A stretch of DNA of 64,000 nucleotides from the NCBI RefSeq assembly GCF_019740355.2, contig NZ_CP091819.1:4301763-4365762 (forward strand), in the 5' to 3' direction. The stretch is from Paracrocinitomix mangrovi. Its GTDB lineage: Bacteria; Bacteroidota; Bacteroidia; Flavobacteriales_D; Crocinitomicaceae. Positions 63,883-64,000 of this stretch are shown one piece after another (within the stretch, counting starts at the first letter, position 1; the number at the start of each line of letters is the position of its first letter). Made by a program: the position numbers and the translations under genes. The notes beneath the pieces are model-generated. The model had not been told where the DNA came from. It ran no database searches and saw only the letters and a list, made by a program, of their open reading frames with translations.

Positions 63883-64000
63883 TTTAGTATATTGGAAAGA
63901 TGTCGTGTAAAATGAGCTTGAAAATAGAATTTATTTCATTCAATCAAAATAAAATGCGAACAATTTTTGATAAAAAAAGGGAAGTAAAAAATTTTTAAAA

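Overview
The window is AT-rich and gene-dense, with no stretch over 300 bases lacking a gene. It looks like ordinary chromosome of a Bacteroidota bacterium, most likely order Flavobacteriales; a Crocinitomicaceae-like marine relative is my inference. The reasons are: five proteins with type IX secretion (T9SS) C-terminal sorting domains, a PorP/SprF-family protein, GldI-like and GldJ/GldK-like proteins, many Bacteroidota-style lipoproteins, almost no Shine-Dalgarno motifs, and repeated promoter -7 boxes of the form TAnnTTTG. I saw no rRNA, tRNA, CRISPR array, insertion sequence, prophage or integrase.

Layout. 1-8 kb: a secreted LVIVD-repeat protein, a TPR protein, the rpsP-rimM-trmN6 ribosome/tRNA operon with a structured leader, a small lipoprotein, and acpH-mltF. 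8-16 kb: a Crp/Fnr regulator followed by a DinB-fold protein, a T9SS-exported cupredoxin, release factor 3, an L,D-transpeptidase and a large T9SS protein. 15.5-19 kb: a five-gene operon with overlapping ends (membrane protein, dapF, unknown, acetyltransferase, mltG) that links diaminopimelate supply to peptidoglycan processing. 19-26 kb: a duplicated formylglycine-enzyme-like secreted protein, a lipoprotein dipeptidyl peptidase III, an FG-GAP T9SS protein and a lipoprotein. 26.5-33 kb: arginase-argS, a ribosome hibernation factor, a second Crp/Fnr regulator with DUF983 and rhodanese genes, and a PorP/SprF protein. 33-43 kb: uvrB, ispH, a membrane thioredoxin-like protein, twin lipocalin-like lipoproteins, and a three-gene unit ending in a very large degenerate-protease/propeller/Omp85-barrel protein. 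43-54 kb: MBL hydrolase, M23 peptidase, alaS, a thioredoxin-like T9SS protein, lipoproteins, a NYN/LOTUS protein and an HD phosphohydrolase. 54-64 kb: nrnA with two FKBP lipoproteins, two unknown exported proteins, the terC-ligA-unknown-dapA operon, mnmD and a thioesterase.

Functional links. Cell-wall genes recur (dapF, mltG, dapA, the L,D-transpeptidase, mltF, M23), as do envelope-export genes and translation genes (rpsP, rimM, trmN6, prfC, argS, alaS, hpf, mnmD).

The most interesting signal is regulatory. Both Crp/Fnr-family genes end in a perfect Crp/Fnr-type palindrome that overlaps their own stop codon. In both cases the palindrome centre lies exactly 36.5 bp upstream of the last G of a GAnnTTTG element in front of the next gene. 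This looks like two class-II activator-dependent promoters with the same geometry. I found no convincing new defence or mobile system.
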